This document shows positions 34,879-47,837 of a stretch of 64,000 nt of DNA, in pieces. Origin of the DNA: Sambucus nigra (taxonomy: Eukaryota; Streptophyta; Magnoliopsida; Dipsacales; Adoxaceae); contig OX422214.1 in NCBI GenBank assembly GCA_949130495.1, forward strand, positions 5,192,046 to 5,256,045, written 5' to 3'. Made by a program: the position numbers and the translations under genes. The notes beneath the pieces are model-generated. The model was not told where the DNA came from. It saw nothing but the letters and a program-made list of their open reading frames with translations, and searched no databases. Position 1 is the first letter of the stretch. The number at the start of each line of letters is the position of its first letter.

Positions 34879-37322
34879 TGTGACACCCCAACTAATTAAA
34901 TACCGGGTAGCTACTCCTTTATTAAATTAATACAAAATGCCAAGTTGGTCTAGTTAATAGCATCACTGTCGAAAACATTTTAATGATTACTAACCACCTA
35001 GTATTTAAAAAGTAAGTTGTCAAATTTGAAGTTAAGTCTGGTTAACATGCAATAAAAGAATAAGGACAACATCAACATAATTCATTCACCATAACTAAGT
35101 AATGAAATAACCAACAATAATAGATAGAAGTCCGGAGGAAAACTCCTCACCACAATCCCACAACTGAAGAATAAAATGACAAGTCTGAATCCTGAATAAT
35201 TACATGCCAAAGGTCTGAATAACTGATTTCAGTCCCCTTTTTATCTTTTCCCAACGTGATAATAAATATACAGACAATTTATCATAGCAAATTCCTTTTC
35301 ATTTAACCGTATACTATTCACATAAAAAATATACAATATAAGCACCCAAAGGCTAAGCTGCGGTGCTCACATACTCTGATATCCATCCCGGTACATCACG
35401 TACATAAGGATCACGCATTCCGAATCTCTCAGGAATCGTTCAGATAACAACATCACAAAAAATGGAGGCGAACACAGTCACATCACCTGGGTCACGCACA
35501 TACCTATGCTTCCACGATCAGCAAACTTATTAACATCCCAATAAGTCCTTCTATGACCTATGTTCATCGAGGTAACCAATCTAAATCCGGGCAACACAAG
35601 GATAAGAAGGCCCTAAGCGAACGCAAACCTCCCGTGATAGCAAGTATGGTAGGTATGTCATACACATAAAATTATATGCTAAGCATTCACACATCTTAGA
35701 TATCTCAATAACAATAAAGGTATACTCTACATCTTTATACCATTATTCCAATTTCATATATTTCAAGTTTCCCGATAATATAGAAGTTAAACTGTCCACA
35801 CGTCTCACGCCGTAGTTTCTTATACTTAAAACCTATCTAAAATAGATTATTAAGTTGCTATGATTCCCACATATAACATCTTTATTCCTAAGGTCTTTAC
35901 TTCAGCCCCAAACCTCATTTCATCAAATTATACAAATTTACACTATTAACCCAACTATTATCTCACTTATCGAATTTCAATAATTTAGAATAATTCCTCA
36001 AATTGAATTCTAATCAAGGTCCAATATCATAATCATGCCTACTGGTCTTCCTTAAGTCTAAGGGTATTCATAAGGTCTCCAATAATATTTTCCGAGGGTT
36101 ACCACCCTTAAATATTAAATTAGGGAAAACTTTACTCATTCTGGGAAGGTCGATCGATCGATCGACCTTTTCCTTCGATCGATCGATGGTGGTCGATCGA
36201 TCGACTGATGAACATCGATCGATCGAACGTATCAGGTAAGGCTACGGGCTACTTCGTTTTGCAGTTTTCAATTCGTCCCAAAACACCATTTACAAGCATG
36301 AAACTCTAAGATAATGTTATACTATCATCATACAATCATCCTACCACAGTATTAACGTTCTACAACCAATAATTCATCATTCAAGGGCTTTGTTTAGATC
36401 AAAACTACATCAAAATTCCAGATTTCTTCTTCTTTCAAGAACATCAATAAACTTCTTCTAAAATCCATTTTTAGATCATCAATGGTTCTGTTTTGAACAC
36501 CTAATTCGTCCAGAATATTACTACATGCAATACCTAACATAATTTACAGCTTTTAACTTCCAATTCATGGGTTTATATCATCTTCCAAGATCAATTTCGA
36601 AAATTCCTAAACATGGAAAACATAGCATTGAATCAATTGAAATTAAACCACTTGCCTTGATTCAATCTCTGATTTTGATGACGATTTGAAGAAGTTCCCT
36701 CTCTCTTTCTGCAGAATTCCCTTCTATCTCTCTTTCTCCAAGCTTTCTTCTCCAATGGCTATGGTGGCTAGGGTTTGTTTTTGGGAAATAAATTAGAAAC
36801 CTAATTCTAATAACCTACGTAGCCTATTGGGTTAACATGGGTTGATTAGTGGCTTAGTGGGTCAAATCCACATCAGATATAATTTACTAATTTTCGTCAC
36901 TTTTAATTTCCAAAAGTACAAAATTACCAAAATACCCTTTATGTTGCCGGTATGGCCTAAAAATACCCCGGGACCCAAACTAAACCCCCGACTAGTGTTT
37001 TCTGACTATCTCGACCCTTCCGGATGCGTTGGCGCACTCAAAACGACCATACGGATAATAGAACTAAAATTCACTTTTATAATAAAATAATAATATTCCT
37101 GACGCGACTATCACACGCGTCTCAACAAAATTTCCAAATTGCCGTATTTCAATCTCATGAAAAACTTCATAATTCAAAATTCATATATAATCATATATGC
37201 ACATATAATCGAATACCAACTCGCATCTCGCTAGTATTTTAACCCGGATTAATTACCAATTAATACGCATTTAATTCAATTAATCCCAAAAATAAATATC
37301 ACAGAAAATACGGGGTATTACA
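34879..37322 (-). mobile_element. Solo LTR of the element 1 family, inside the element 3 chromodomain
   Basis: 2,444 bp from TGTGACACCCCAAC to GGGGTATTACA, flanked by CCACT on both sides, with no internal genes. Its ends and much of its length match the element 1 LTR (2,968 bp), but about 500 bp around the CGGGTCAGAGCCCG/TATA block (between about 35230 and 35245) is absent. It carries a TCGATCGA cluster (36149-36227) where element 1 has TTCGAACGA words. Solo LTRs arise when the two LTRs of a full copy recombine. Confidence 0.93.
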
Positions 37323-37415
37323 CCACTTGGGAGCGCGAGGCCGATATGCGCGAGAGATATCCAGATTTTTTCTTACCAGGTATGCCTTGTTTTCTGAATT
37401 TCGGGATGAAATTCC
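37323..37415 (+). pseudogene. Element 3 chromodomain, second part
   Basis: Directly after the solo LTR, the frame resumes with TTWEREADMRERYPDFFLPG, the missing second half of the chromodomain started at 34861. Removing the solo LTR and one CCACT copy would restore frame continuity, showing that the insertion came after the element was in place. The segment ends just before the polypurine tract. Confidence 0.9.
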
Positions 37416-37418
37416 GTT

Positions 37419-37433
37419 ATTAGGGGGGAAGTA
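37419..37433 (+). other. Element 3 polypurine tract
   Basis: ATTAGGGGGGAAGTA immediately before the 3' LTR. Confidence 0.9.
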
Positions 37434-40400
37434 TGTAATACCCCGTATTTTTATGCTATATTAATATGGGGATTTATTAAATTTAATGTGAGTTAATTAT
37501 TTAATAAAAATCTTATGTTATAATTATTAACGTGACGAGAGTTAGTAATTATGGGAAATTTGTTGAATATTACTAATGAGCAAATTAATATATAATATTG
37601 GTTATATTGAATGTCACGAGTGAATAAAATGACAATTTTGGAAATTTGAGTCGGGACGCGCCCGTGTCGCGTCGGGATTAAATAGTGATAAATAAAAGTG
37701 AATATTTTTTAAGTTGTTCGTATGGTCGTTTGGAGTGCGCCAACGCGTCCGTAAGGGTCGAGATAGTCAGAAAAGTGTACCCGGGGGTTTAGTTTGGGTC
37801 TCGGGGCATTTTTTGGCCTAATTAGTACCCCGGGAGGGCGTTTTGGACATTTCACATTTCTGGGTAATTAAACCCACGAAAATCAGTAATCTATATCAGC
37901 CATTTAGGTTAGTCAGATAGGGTTAGAAAGCTTAAACACAAGAACGGCCATAGGAGAGGAAGGAGAGAGCTCTCAAGGCAAATTCAAGGCCCAAAATCCA
38001 TCCGGTTGCACCGCCACCACCACCAACGCATAGATCGCGCGACGGGGAACGCAACCATAACAAAATCATCTGCAAAACAGACTTCTGAAAATCCCAGGCA
38101 AGTGTTTATCTTGCTTATTTCGTTGATGCATCTTTCATATTAGTGTATGAATGATTAGGATGAGTTTTATGGAAGAAAACCTATGTTTTGTGATAGGAAT
38201 CGCACGTAGTTATGGTTTAAATGAGAATTCTGGAAACCCTTGCCATGTCGAGGAATTTACCCACGAAATTATGATGTTTATAAGAAACAATTTCTGGAAA
38301 AACAGATTGGAACCATGATTTAGAGATTTCTAGGGTTATTGAATATTTAAATGAATTATGGCATGATTAATCCATGTTTAGTGACGTAAATTGACATGCT
38401 TTACGTAGGAAATGTATAATATCATATTAGGATGTTAGTAGTACAAATTTTGAGACGTTTGGGATTGTAAAATATGGATTTGGTGTAAGTTAGAAGATGA
38501 AACCCGTAACTGCAATTCTGCAGATTTCGCAGACCTGCTTGATCGATCGATCGAGCCCAGAGCTTCGATCGATCGAAGGTTCGCTCGATCAAGCCCCAGA
38601 CCTCGATCGATCAACCCCTCCTGGCAGACTCATGTTTCCCCTTATTAATTAGTTGAAATTCAATTTAATGTGAAATAATTCTTGGGCATCCTTAATAAAA
38701 TGTTTTGGGAGATATAGAGGACCAGTAGGACATATGAATAATTTTAGGATTCTTTATATGAGACGAGAATTGTACTTGTGGGATAATTACTTAAGGGTTG
38801 ATGAATTTATGAATTAACGGGAGAGTTGCGTAAGAAAGTAACGTTGAAACATATAAAGGACACTTACTGAATTTTATACTTGGGAGGATAGAGTCCATGC
38901 ATGTTACGTATTCAGATGAGAAAATACTTCGAGTTAAAGTTAGAAACGAACTCTTATACGTAATACTAATAATGTGAAAATTAAGGATAAATGTTGTAAT
39001 TATGGGTAATGAGAGGAACCTATATTAATATGATAAAAGTGGTATATTTATATGATTGTGTATGCCTATATTATATACATGTGAAAATCATACCCACGCT
39101 ACTTGCTATCCCTGAGGTTGCCGCGCTGGGATGGTCTTATCCTGTGTTTCCTTATGGGGGATATTGACTCCTACCCTAGGAGATAAATATCCTTGGTATA
39201 GGCTATCGATTTGATAGTTCAGACGGTCCTAAGAGACGAGGGTATGTGCCATCCTCATAGAGACTTGGAATCTATGCTTCGCCTCAATATTGTTGTGTAT
39301 GTGCTAATACAATTCGAGAGTGAGTCCGAATTTGAATTCCCTTTAATATGAGTGATATGGGGTTGGATAGTAGAGTATGCCCGCACCATAGTTTTTATGT
39401 GGGGTGTTGTTATGATATATATATATTTTACGAGTAGTTAATATATATATGAAATTCTGAAATCTGGAATTGCCTACTGTGAATTTGTAAGTAGGATATG
39501 GTTGATGACTCAAATTATAATTACGTGTTTTGAGAGAGTATAATGTGATACTGGAAAACTTTGTTGATTAATAAAGTTAAAATGAGAACTTTGGTTATAA
39601 GTTGAAATCTTCGTTTTAAATACTTGTGTTGTTCAGTGTTAAAATCCTGCGAATAACCTAAGATAAGTTAAATAATTGGGGAAGGATAGTGTGGTATATG
39701 ATGAGATAGACTATTGGGAAGGTTAGTGTGATAGGTGTGCACATTAGAAGAGATGTGAGAATTTCTCAAGAGAGTGTCACACTAATATGTTGTTGCATTG
39801 TCCTGTATCAATTTAAATACTTGCTAAATGAATTTTAAATCAAACACACTATCGGGCTCTGACCCGTTCTTTTTTCTCTTTCTCTCTCTTGTATATATAT
39901 GTATGTATTACAGGTGCCCAGCCACAGGGGCGTCTTGCTTAGGATCCTTTGAAAGGAACGTGCTGCAGCTTAGGTGGGAGTTGCAGGCCACTTGCATAGA
40001 CAACTTCGTTTACTTGATTCCACATCTATCATTCTCATTTATTGGGCATGTGTCGCCCTTTCCACTATTTATCTGTTTTATTGGGACATTTGTATTTCAG
40101 TTATTTCTAGTACTGTTACGTTGGGATTTATTCAGCATGAATGTTTTACTTTAAGTTTTAAATGTTGGGACTTTGGATGTTGAATGTTTAAATTAATTGG
40201 ATTTTGTTCCCGGACATTTGTGGTGTGATTCTTATTTATTGTTAATGATGTTAATAATTAAATAAATGATTTTCTTTAAAAATAGAACTTGGAAGGAAAT
40301 GTTAAAAAAAATGCTTTTGACACTTAGCTTAATTAATTAGGGTGTTAATTTGGAAAAATTTATTTTCACGACAGTGATGCTAAGAATGAACCATCGGTTC

Positions 40401-40461
40401 ACCTTGATTTTAATTTAATAAAGGAGTGATCGCCCGGTATTTAATTTGGCGGGGTGTCACA
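37434..40461 (+). repeat. Element 3 3' LTR
   Basis: A 3,028-bp partner of 28442-31485, with a ten-base deletion near 37513. TCGATCGA cluster at 38539-38614; CGGGCTCTGACCCG at 39853-39866. Confidence 0.95.
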
Positions 40462-42227
40462 GCCTGTACCAAGGATATCTATCTTCTAGGGTACGAGTCA
40501 ATATCCGCCATAAAGGTCACATCGAGATAAGACTGTCCCAGCGCGGTAACCTCAGGAATAGCAAGTAGCGCGGGCATTATTTTCGCACATAGATAGTATA
40601 TGTATAAACACAGTCATATAACTATACTACTATTACCATATCAAATTAGGTATATCTCTAATCCCATAATTACGACATTTATCCTTATTTTCCCATTATT
40701 AGTTATCACGTATAACGGTTCGTCTCTAACTTTAATTTGAGGGATTATTCCAACTTACTACGTAACACTCATGGACTCTATCCTCCCAAGTATAAAATTC
40801 AGTAGGTATTCATCTATTGTCCATCGTAACCATTTTACGTATCTCTTCCTTTAATACAGAATTCCATCGTCCCTTAGATATAAACATTCCAAAAATATAA
40901 ATTTCGCCTTACATTAAAGGTCTCTTAATCATTAATAAATCCTACTGGTCATCTTTATCTCCAAAAATATTTTAATTAGGATGTCTAAGAAGTATTCTTC
41001 ATTTAGAATTAATTCAACCATTTTAAAAGGGGAATTTGAGTCTGCCAGAAGGGTTCGATCGATCGAGGTCTGGGGCTCGATCGATCGAACCTTCGATCGA
41101 TCGATCAAGCAGGTATGGCGAATTCTGCAGTTATCAGTTACGAGTTTTCTCACATAACTCCATCCAAATCCAAACTTTTCATTCCCAATCGTCAAGAAAT
41201 TTTTACTACTAATAGTCTAAATTCATTCCATACATCTTTTACGTAAAGCATGCAAATTTCCATTAATAATCATGGATTAACAGGCCAAAATTCATGTAAA
41301 TCTCAAGAACCCTAGAATTCTTTTTAACATGGTTCTAATCAGTCCTTTCTAGAATTTTCTTCTTCTAAAACATCAAAATTTGGTGGTTTAATCCTCTACA
41401 TGTTAAGGGGTTTCCAGATTAACATTCAAGTCATTACTACATGCGATTTCCTATCTCAAATTTTGGTTTTCTTCCATAGAACTCATCCTAATCATCCCTA
41501 GACTAACATGAGTGACGCATTAATGAAAATATGTAAGATAAACACTTGCCTGAGATTTTTGACGTTCCGGTTTGATGATGAATTTGGTGTGGTTGCATTC
41601 CCCGTCGCGTGATCTACGCGTTGGTGGTGGTGGCGGTGCAACCGGGTGAATCGTTGGCCTTGGATTGCTTGGAAAAGCCTCTCCTTCCCTCTCCTATGGC
41701 CGTCACTTGTCTTTGGTTGTTTTAACCCTAGAAGAAAACCTTAGACATCTGATATATCCCTTGAATTTTCGTTGGTTTAATTACCCAAAAATGTAAAATG
41801 TCCAAAATGCCCTCCTGGGGTACTAATTAAGCCTAAAAATGCCCCGAGACCCAAATTATACCCACGGGTACACTTTTCGGACTATCTCGACCCTTCCGGA
41901 CACTTTGGCGCACTCAAAACGACGATACAAGTGACTTATAATATATTCACTTTTACTCATCAATATTTAGTCCTGACGCGACACGGGCGCGTCCCGACTC
42001 AAATTTCCAAAATGGTCATTTTATTCACTCGTGACATTTAATATAACCAATATTATATATTACTTTACTCATTAGTAATATTCAACAACAAGTTTCGCAT
42101 AATTACTAACTCACATCACGTTAATAATTATAAAGTGATTAATTTCCGAATTTATTATAAATAATTAATTCACATTAAATTTAATAAATCCCCAAATTAA
42201 TATAGCATCAAAATACGGGGTATTACA
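40462..42227 (-). repeat. Element 2 5' LTR, second part
   Basis: Resumes with GCCTGTACCAAGG (the second TSD copy included) and aligns with 20878-22647. TCGATCGA cluster at 41054-41109. Ends GGGGTATTACA, then GAAAG. Confidence 0.93.
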
Positions 42228-42232
42228 GAAAG
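42228..42232. repeat. Target-site duplication of element 2, right copy (GAAAG)
   Basis: Matches 19641-19645, closing element 2. Confidence 0.95.
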
Positions 42233-44339
42233 GTGATTTAGAATTAGGTGTAATCATTTTCATTGGGGGGGTTTTATCAATTGAGATGCGTTTTTGGTTT
42301 CTCCAGACATATTCTTTAGTTCCATAAGTTATTCCATTTTAGATATTTGGTTTTCCAAATGAGTTAAATGTGGTGATTTTTTGAAGGCCATGTTTGTTTA
42401 CACAAAGATGTATAACCACACTTTGATACCTATTGGATGCAAATGAAGAAATTCATCAATTAAAATAAACAGGGACTTGCTAGCTAAGTGTCCCTAAAAT
42501 GGAAATAACATTACGGAGGACACAATAATGGGAATATTTCCTATATCTACCTAAACAATAAAATATGCTATGACTAAAAGGTCCACTTTAGCATATGCAA
42601 AAAGAAAAATGAACAAAATAGGCTCTATTATTTTCATTATGTACATTATAAATGCGCGTTGTGGATGAATTACTGGAATCCAAATTTCATATTTGACACG
42701 AGTATATAACTATCTTTAACTTGTAGACTTACATTCTAATGTAAATATTCTAATAGTGAATGATTGCTAAGTAGATATCAATATTTTATCTCAAACTGTT
42801 ATCACTTCTAGTCCCGTTGTCCGATTTGTCACTTACGCCAACATTTCATCTAATATTACGTGTTATCACATATTTGACGTCAATTTTTGCAGCTGAATTA
42901 TGATGGGAAATTGGTAGCTCTACCTTTCAATTTTTCAATTTTCAAACGGCTGCTACCACTCACCAAATTATCAATAATGTGCGACTACCCTAAGGGTTTT
43001 CTTTATATAACATTTATGGAACATCATTCTATACATCTTTTGATGTTTTGTACATAACTGAGCTATATTCTTTGTTAGGAATGACTTATCTCATTTAAGG
43101 CTTATTAATAAATGGATTCCTATTTGTATGATAAAGAACAACATGTTTAATGGGTTGAAAACTGTGAATGTGATTAATCATATATATGGTAAATATCTTA
43201 TTTCATTAGTGGGAAATATCTTGTAGCTATTCTTGCATCTTAAAAGGAATATTTTGGACATTTTGAAAGGACATTAAAGGCAAGCAAGTTTTGAAGTTTA
43301 ATTGTTGGGATTCTGCTTAGGCGCTAATTAGATTACGATGGAAGTTTTATGTATAAATTAGTAGGACTGAAGCTTTAGCTATAAATAGATATACTATTTG
43401 AAGTTTTCATATATATCCCTAAATTTGCGAATTATCTATTTTGTTTGCAGTAGGAAATTTCGGATTTTAGTGGCCAATGGATTGATTTCCTTTCAAGAGT
43501 ATATTGGTATCTAAGATTCTTCATTTCTGTTGTTACGCGTGAAGTTATGGAACTGAATGGATGAACTGTTTCTTTTATATTTAAGACATATTATATATAT
43601 GTGTGTGTGTGTGTATATACATGTATATGTATAAGAATATATTATATGTATGCATATTTGTTCATTTATATATATGCATATATGTTTTTTTGATTATATA
43701 TCCACATAATTATATATCCATGTCGACGGCATAACCTTTATTTCTCCACTGGCGTAACTGTAGTTAGACACACCCATTGTTATACCATATTTGTAAAGCA
43801 TCCCATGACCCAAAGAGAACTGAGTAAAACCACTAAATAGAGTAAGAGCTCATACCCAGCCAAACAGATGTACCAAGTGATAACCTCGGCTCAACACAGC
43901 AGCTCGGGCACATGCAATGTGTTCTGCATCTTTCATATTTGAAGAAACGAGATCGTGGCCAACAAGGCTAACTAACAAAATATACTTTAATAAAATTGTT
44001 AATGACTCACGAGTGCCATGTGAGTGTCACCATCGACAACCAACATGTACAGGGACATTCCATCATGAGTAACCCTTTGAAGCATTCAACACCTTGGTTG
44101 TAATCCACTAATAAGATGCAGCAGCCCAACCAATAGAGTAGTACAAGTTTTAAATCCCATGCTTTGTCCTTAACATACATTCCCTCATACTCATTTACTA
44201 TAGAAGGAGAGATCCCCATTGGGATTAAGACCTACGGATGGATACTAAGACATTATAATTGTCAAATCATTGAGTGAGTAGAGATTAAATGATTTGTATT
44301 GTTCTTAGACCTCTGGTAAACTAAAACATGGTACTAAAA
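42233..44339. other. Unassigned intergenic sequence with a TA/TG microsatellite
   Basis: About 2.1 kb without a recognisable gene. At 43590-43720 there is a TATATG/GTGTGT simple-sequence tract. The minus-strand 70-codon frame at 44007-44219 is not one I recognise. The last 100 bases may be an old LTR that continues after the next element (50676 on), because they read through its target site. Confidence 0.3.
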
Positions 44340-44344
44340 GTTAC
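44340..44344. repeat. Target-site duplication of element 5, left copy (GTTAC)
   Basis: GTTAC before TGATAAATAGGG; repeated at 50676-50680. Confidence 0.92.
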
Positions 44345-45809
44345 TGATAAATAGGGTTTTGCCACAGCGCAAGAGTCACCTACGTGCCGATCGTTTTATG
44401 CTCGGCTCACCTGAACTATACAAAAACTTAAATTACGACTACACTCAACTGGTGAGTATAGCGGTAAGTCGGGTATCAAAAACCCACAGAGACGAGTTGC
44501 TAGAATTTATATGATTTAATATTTCGAAATAAAAGTGTAAAAGGTGATTACAAACTAAAAAGGAAAAGATGCATAAAAGGGAAATTATTAATCTTAGCGA
44601 GTGTATTGAAACTAGATTAACAAAGCAATAAAACTATAGGTTGCGTCGAATATCCCTCACCCGAGTTAATTAGTATAAAATGATTAGTTATTAAGAGCGC
44701 GTCTCATTTCGACAGTTAATTAAATCAAGAGTTGTTACGCCCTAAATCATCATAAAAGCCTAATAAGATTTTGGCATCAACAAATATCCCGAAAACTATG
44801 CGGAAAAGGTCGAAAGCACGGGACATACATGATATGCCCCGTCAAATCTCCTAGGCGTAATAACTAGGACAGCGCACTCAAAATAGACCCATAAACACCA
44901 TCACCAAAGCAAAGCAACGCGTCAACCCGAGTGAGTTCATTTAAAACACAACCTAATTTAAATTACCTAGAAAGCATCATAAAAACGCGGTAAATAAATG
45001 CGATAAAAAAATGTGATAAAGTTATACTAGAAAGCGTGTAAAGAAATCAAGTAACCCCAATTTAGAAAGCATGAAAACTACACTAGAAAGCAAGAAATGA
45101 ATAAATACAACTATATTAAATGGTAGGGGAGATGAATAGTCAACTTACAATCCAAATGGGGTGTCAAACCCAAGAGAAATGAAGAAGTACCAAGCAAAAA
45201 CCCCAAAACCCTAAGCTAAACTAACCTAAAATCGTGTATATACAGAATATCTGGTCTTATTACAACAAAATTGCTTTATATAGTAAGTGGGAATAAAAGA
45301 AAAGAGGAAATAAAAGAAAAGAAAAATATCTCCTGAAAACAGGGCATCGATCGATAAAAATGGTCGATCGATCGATCAAGGACAAATTTTGGCTGAACAG
45401 AAATGTCGATCGATCGACCAATATCGTCGATCGATCGATCAAGCAGGGGCAGCACACTGAAATCGTCGTAACTTCTTCATACGGACTCGGAATTGTGTAC
45501 CGTTCATGGCCATACGAAGCTAACGAGGAGGGCTACAACTTTCGTGAGATGACGGGCCAGGTGCCCAAGCTGTGAAAAGACTAATTTGCCCTTGAACATG
45601 CAGTTGTGCATGAAAATCGAGCGAGACGCGTCCAAAGTTCACACTTAGCATCCAATTACCTACAAAGGCTTAATTAACCCCTGCAAAATATGTTAACGTA
45701 GAAATCCGAGGTTGTCTGGTTAACGAGCATGAATATAGGGAATAAAATACCCGAGGGGCTAAAATGCGTAGGTTCAGAGGATGAAATATGCAGTATTTGC
45801 GTATTATCA
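44345..45809 (-). repeat. Element 5 3' LTR (left)
   Basis: A 1,465-bp LTR, TGATAAATAGGG to GCGTATTATCA on the plus strand. TCGATCGA cluster at 45345-45442, including GATCGATCGATCAAGCAGG as in element 2. Confidence 0.92.
45345..45442. repeat. TCGATCGA palindrome cluster in the element 5 LTR
   Basis: Four runs of 8-16 bases made of GATC/TCGA units, about 30 bp apart. The partner cluster in the right LTR is at 50174-50269. Confidence 0.9.
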
Positions 45810-45822
45810 CACACCCTAACTT
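45810..45822 (-). other. Element 5 polypurine-tract region
   Basis: AAGTTAGGGTGTG in element sense, adjoining the 3' LTR. The related copy has TAAGTTAGGGGGTG at the same place (54960-54973). Confidence 0.7.
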
Positions 45823-47837
45823 ACACATTGCTAGTCCCTAGCAAGGAAATAGGATTCAACAAGAACTAAAACCAAACCAAAAGAAGGATATAGGCCAAAA
45901 GTATGGTATAAAAGCAAAAGGCCACTTTCGCGGGCGATTCAATTGCATTTAGCATATGTAATAAGCCGTTAAACCCCTAGGTCACCCTAGTAGACGAGTG
46001 TCGTCTCGTGAGGGTTTTCAGGGATGGTACCCACAAACATCACATGGTTTTCTCAAAATATGCCCAACCCAACATGCGACAGGCCCAACAAAACTGAACA
46101 AGATTTCATACGCATTATTAGAAAAGTGAATGAATTCACACAAAAGTCTGAACCATTAACATTATAGAATGTACCTCATAGAATTGAAACTTTAAAATGT
46201 GGGAGGCGGGCGAGCACATGCAAAGTGTGATTTGACAAAAACTTAAATAAACCGAATAAGCGTTAAACCAAGCATATATTCAATCCTCACGGGCATTACA
46301 CTCATCAAGTGAATTCACTCAAAACAGGGAGGTAACACACGAAACATGCGAGCATAAAGAGTAAATATAAAGGGAAACTAGGCCGAACACATGTCACAAA
46401 TGAAGAATGCTATATATAAACTGAAAAACTGCAATCTCAATGAAAGGATACCACACATTAAAGGAGGCGAAATGCATTTTTATAGATTATCAAAACTATT
46501 ATGACTTTTAAATTACATCAACCTAAGATCACATAGGAATTTAATAGGGTTGTAATGTAGGTTAGGCTAGGGTATGAAATGAAGGAATGTATGTACGGAT
46601 TCAAAGTCTTCGGAATGAAATTCGAGATAATGGGAAAATGCGGGCAATATCAAAATTGGAAAACAACTTACAAAACGACATTAGATATATCATCGAGGAG
46701 AGTAATCAAAGCTTATTGAACTATATACACAACATTTACAACTTTCTCTTTCTTTTCTTTTCTTCTTTTTCTCATTTTTTCTTTTGTTTTCTTTTGCTTT
46801 TTTCTTTCTCTTTTTCTCTCTTTTTTCACTTCTTCATTTTCTTTACTTTTCAAACTCTCATGTGCCTAAATTGCAATCGACATCATAACAACATCATTCA
46901 ATCCCAAGCAAAATTCCAAACAAAGGTATGGAAAGTCTATATATGGGCTATAACTCCAATTTAGAGTTGGTTATGGGAATTTGGGTTATGAAACGAAAGG
47001 CTATATTTATGCTCAATGGGGTTAACGAGGGTAAACATTTAAGGGTGAGGTCAAGGTTAATATGGGTGATATAAAAAAGATGGCCTATGATCATTTCCAA
47101 AAGTTTATGCAATTCTCGAGTCAAAACAATATATGAAAATCATGCTCAAGTAACACATTTCAAGTATGAACTCAATTAATGAATGGTCAAATGAAAGAAT
47201 AGAGAGATTACCAAAGAATTCAACGTTTTCAAAGAGAAAAGAATTGTGTATACACTCACAAACGACGAAAGGTACAAAGCTTACTCGGTGTAAGTCTATA
47301 CAGTGCAACAAAAGATTACCGAGTTATAAAAATCTTAAACCAAATCAATATAACCATAAAAGTGCATGTGATCATGGGATTAAAGTTTAAGTCATGAAGT
47401 TATTCATAATATCAATAATTAAGGACTGACGTCTAATAACTTATAAAAATGAGAAAATACATCATTGGGTTGTCAATTGGATCAGGCATTTATTGAAATT
47501 TATCATCGAAAACAAAGGCAAAATGCCCAATAAAGGAGAAAAAAGAAAGAAAATATTTTTGAAAATTTTAATTTTTCTAAGAAAAGCATACTAAGTTACT
47601 AACATGTGAGCAAAAGCATGGACTAAATAAAGAAACGGATAAAATATCCCACACCCCCTAACTTAAAACTTGACATTGTCCTTGATTGGAGCAATCCCCA
47701 TAAGAACAAGTCCAAAGAATCTACAAAACAAGTTAGTACCGAGCATAGCAAAAAAAATGACAAAAAGTTAACTAACTACACTAGACTAAATTAAAAGGAA
47801 AGAAATGATAAAAATCTTACTATATACAACCTACTAT
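45823..47837 (-). other. Conserved non-coding internal region of element 5
   Basis: About 2 kb without a credible gene, but parts clearly match 53435-54973 in the other copy: the GAGGGTTTTCAGGGATGGTACC block, CACTCACAAACGACGAAAGG and a long pyrimidine run on the plus strand (46741-46855; purine in element sense). Such retained non-coding sequence may include packaging or priming signals (inference). Confidence 0.6.
46741..46855 (-). repeat. Long purine tract (element sense) in element 5
   Basis: About 115 bp almost entirely C/T on the plus strand. A matching A/G run lies at 53937-54043 in the plus-strand relative. Confidence 0.85.

Larger units (their letters stand above)
28442..40461 (+). 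mobile_element. Element 3: Ty3/Gypsy chromovirus, plus strand, RT deleted, nested in element 2
   Basis: A 12,020-bp insertion (about 9.6 kb of its own sequence plus a solo LTR) in the right LTR of element 2, with TSD GCCTG. The LTRs are of the same family as those of element 2 but inverted relative to them. Internal order: 5' LTR, Met-tRNA PBS, gag, protease, then a deletion removing RT and most of RNase H, then integrase and chromodomain, PPT and 3' LTR. The two LTRs differ by a few per cent and one small indel. Without RT it cannot be autonomous. A second-level insertion (34879-37322) splits its chromodomain. Confidence 0.95.
19646..42227 (-). mobile_element. Element 2: Ty3/Gypsy chromovirus, minus strand, host of nested insertions
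   Basis: Span of an LTR retrotransposon whose own sequence is about 10.6 kb; the rest is element 3 (28442-40461) inserted in its right LTR. The minus-strand order is 5' LTR (27191-28441 plus 40462-42227), PBS, gag, protease, RT/RNase H, integrase, chromodomain, PPT and 3' LTR (19646-22647). The outer target duplication GAAAG proves that the two outer ends belong together. The LTR pair differs more than that of element 1, with several small indels near the ends, so it is older. Coding parts are broken by several stops and frameshifts, and its Gag is unusual (see 26036-26998). Confidence 0.93.

Noticed and set aside
44007..44219. A 70-codon minus-strand frame with Cys and Trp residues
   Set aside because: No recognisable family, no supporting neighbours and it ends near an old LTR-like segment; too weak to call a gene.
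45340..45575. Regularly spaced TCGATCGA units considered as a CRISPR-like array or satellite
   Set aside because: Units are short palindromes with irregular spacing inside LTRs of a plant genome; there are no unique spacers of constant length and no associated proteins.
46587..46964. A 125-codon frame rich in Phe and Ser
   Set aside because: It is the translation of the pyrimidine strand of the conserved purine tract on the non-coding strand of element 5.
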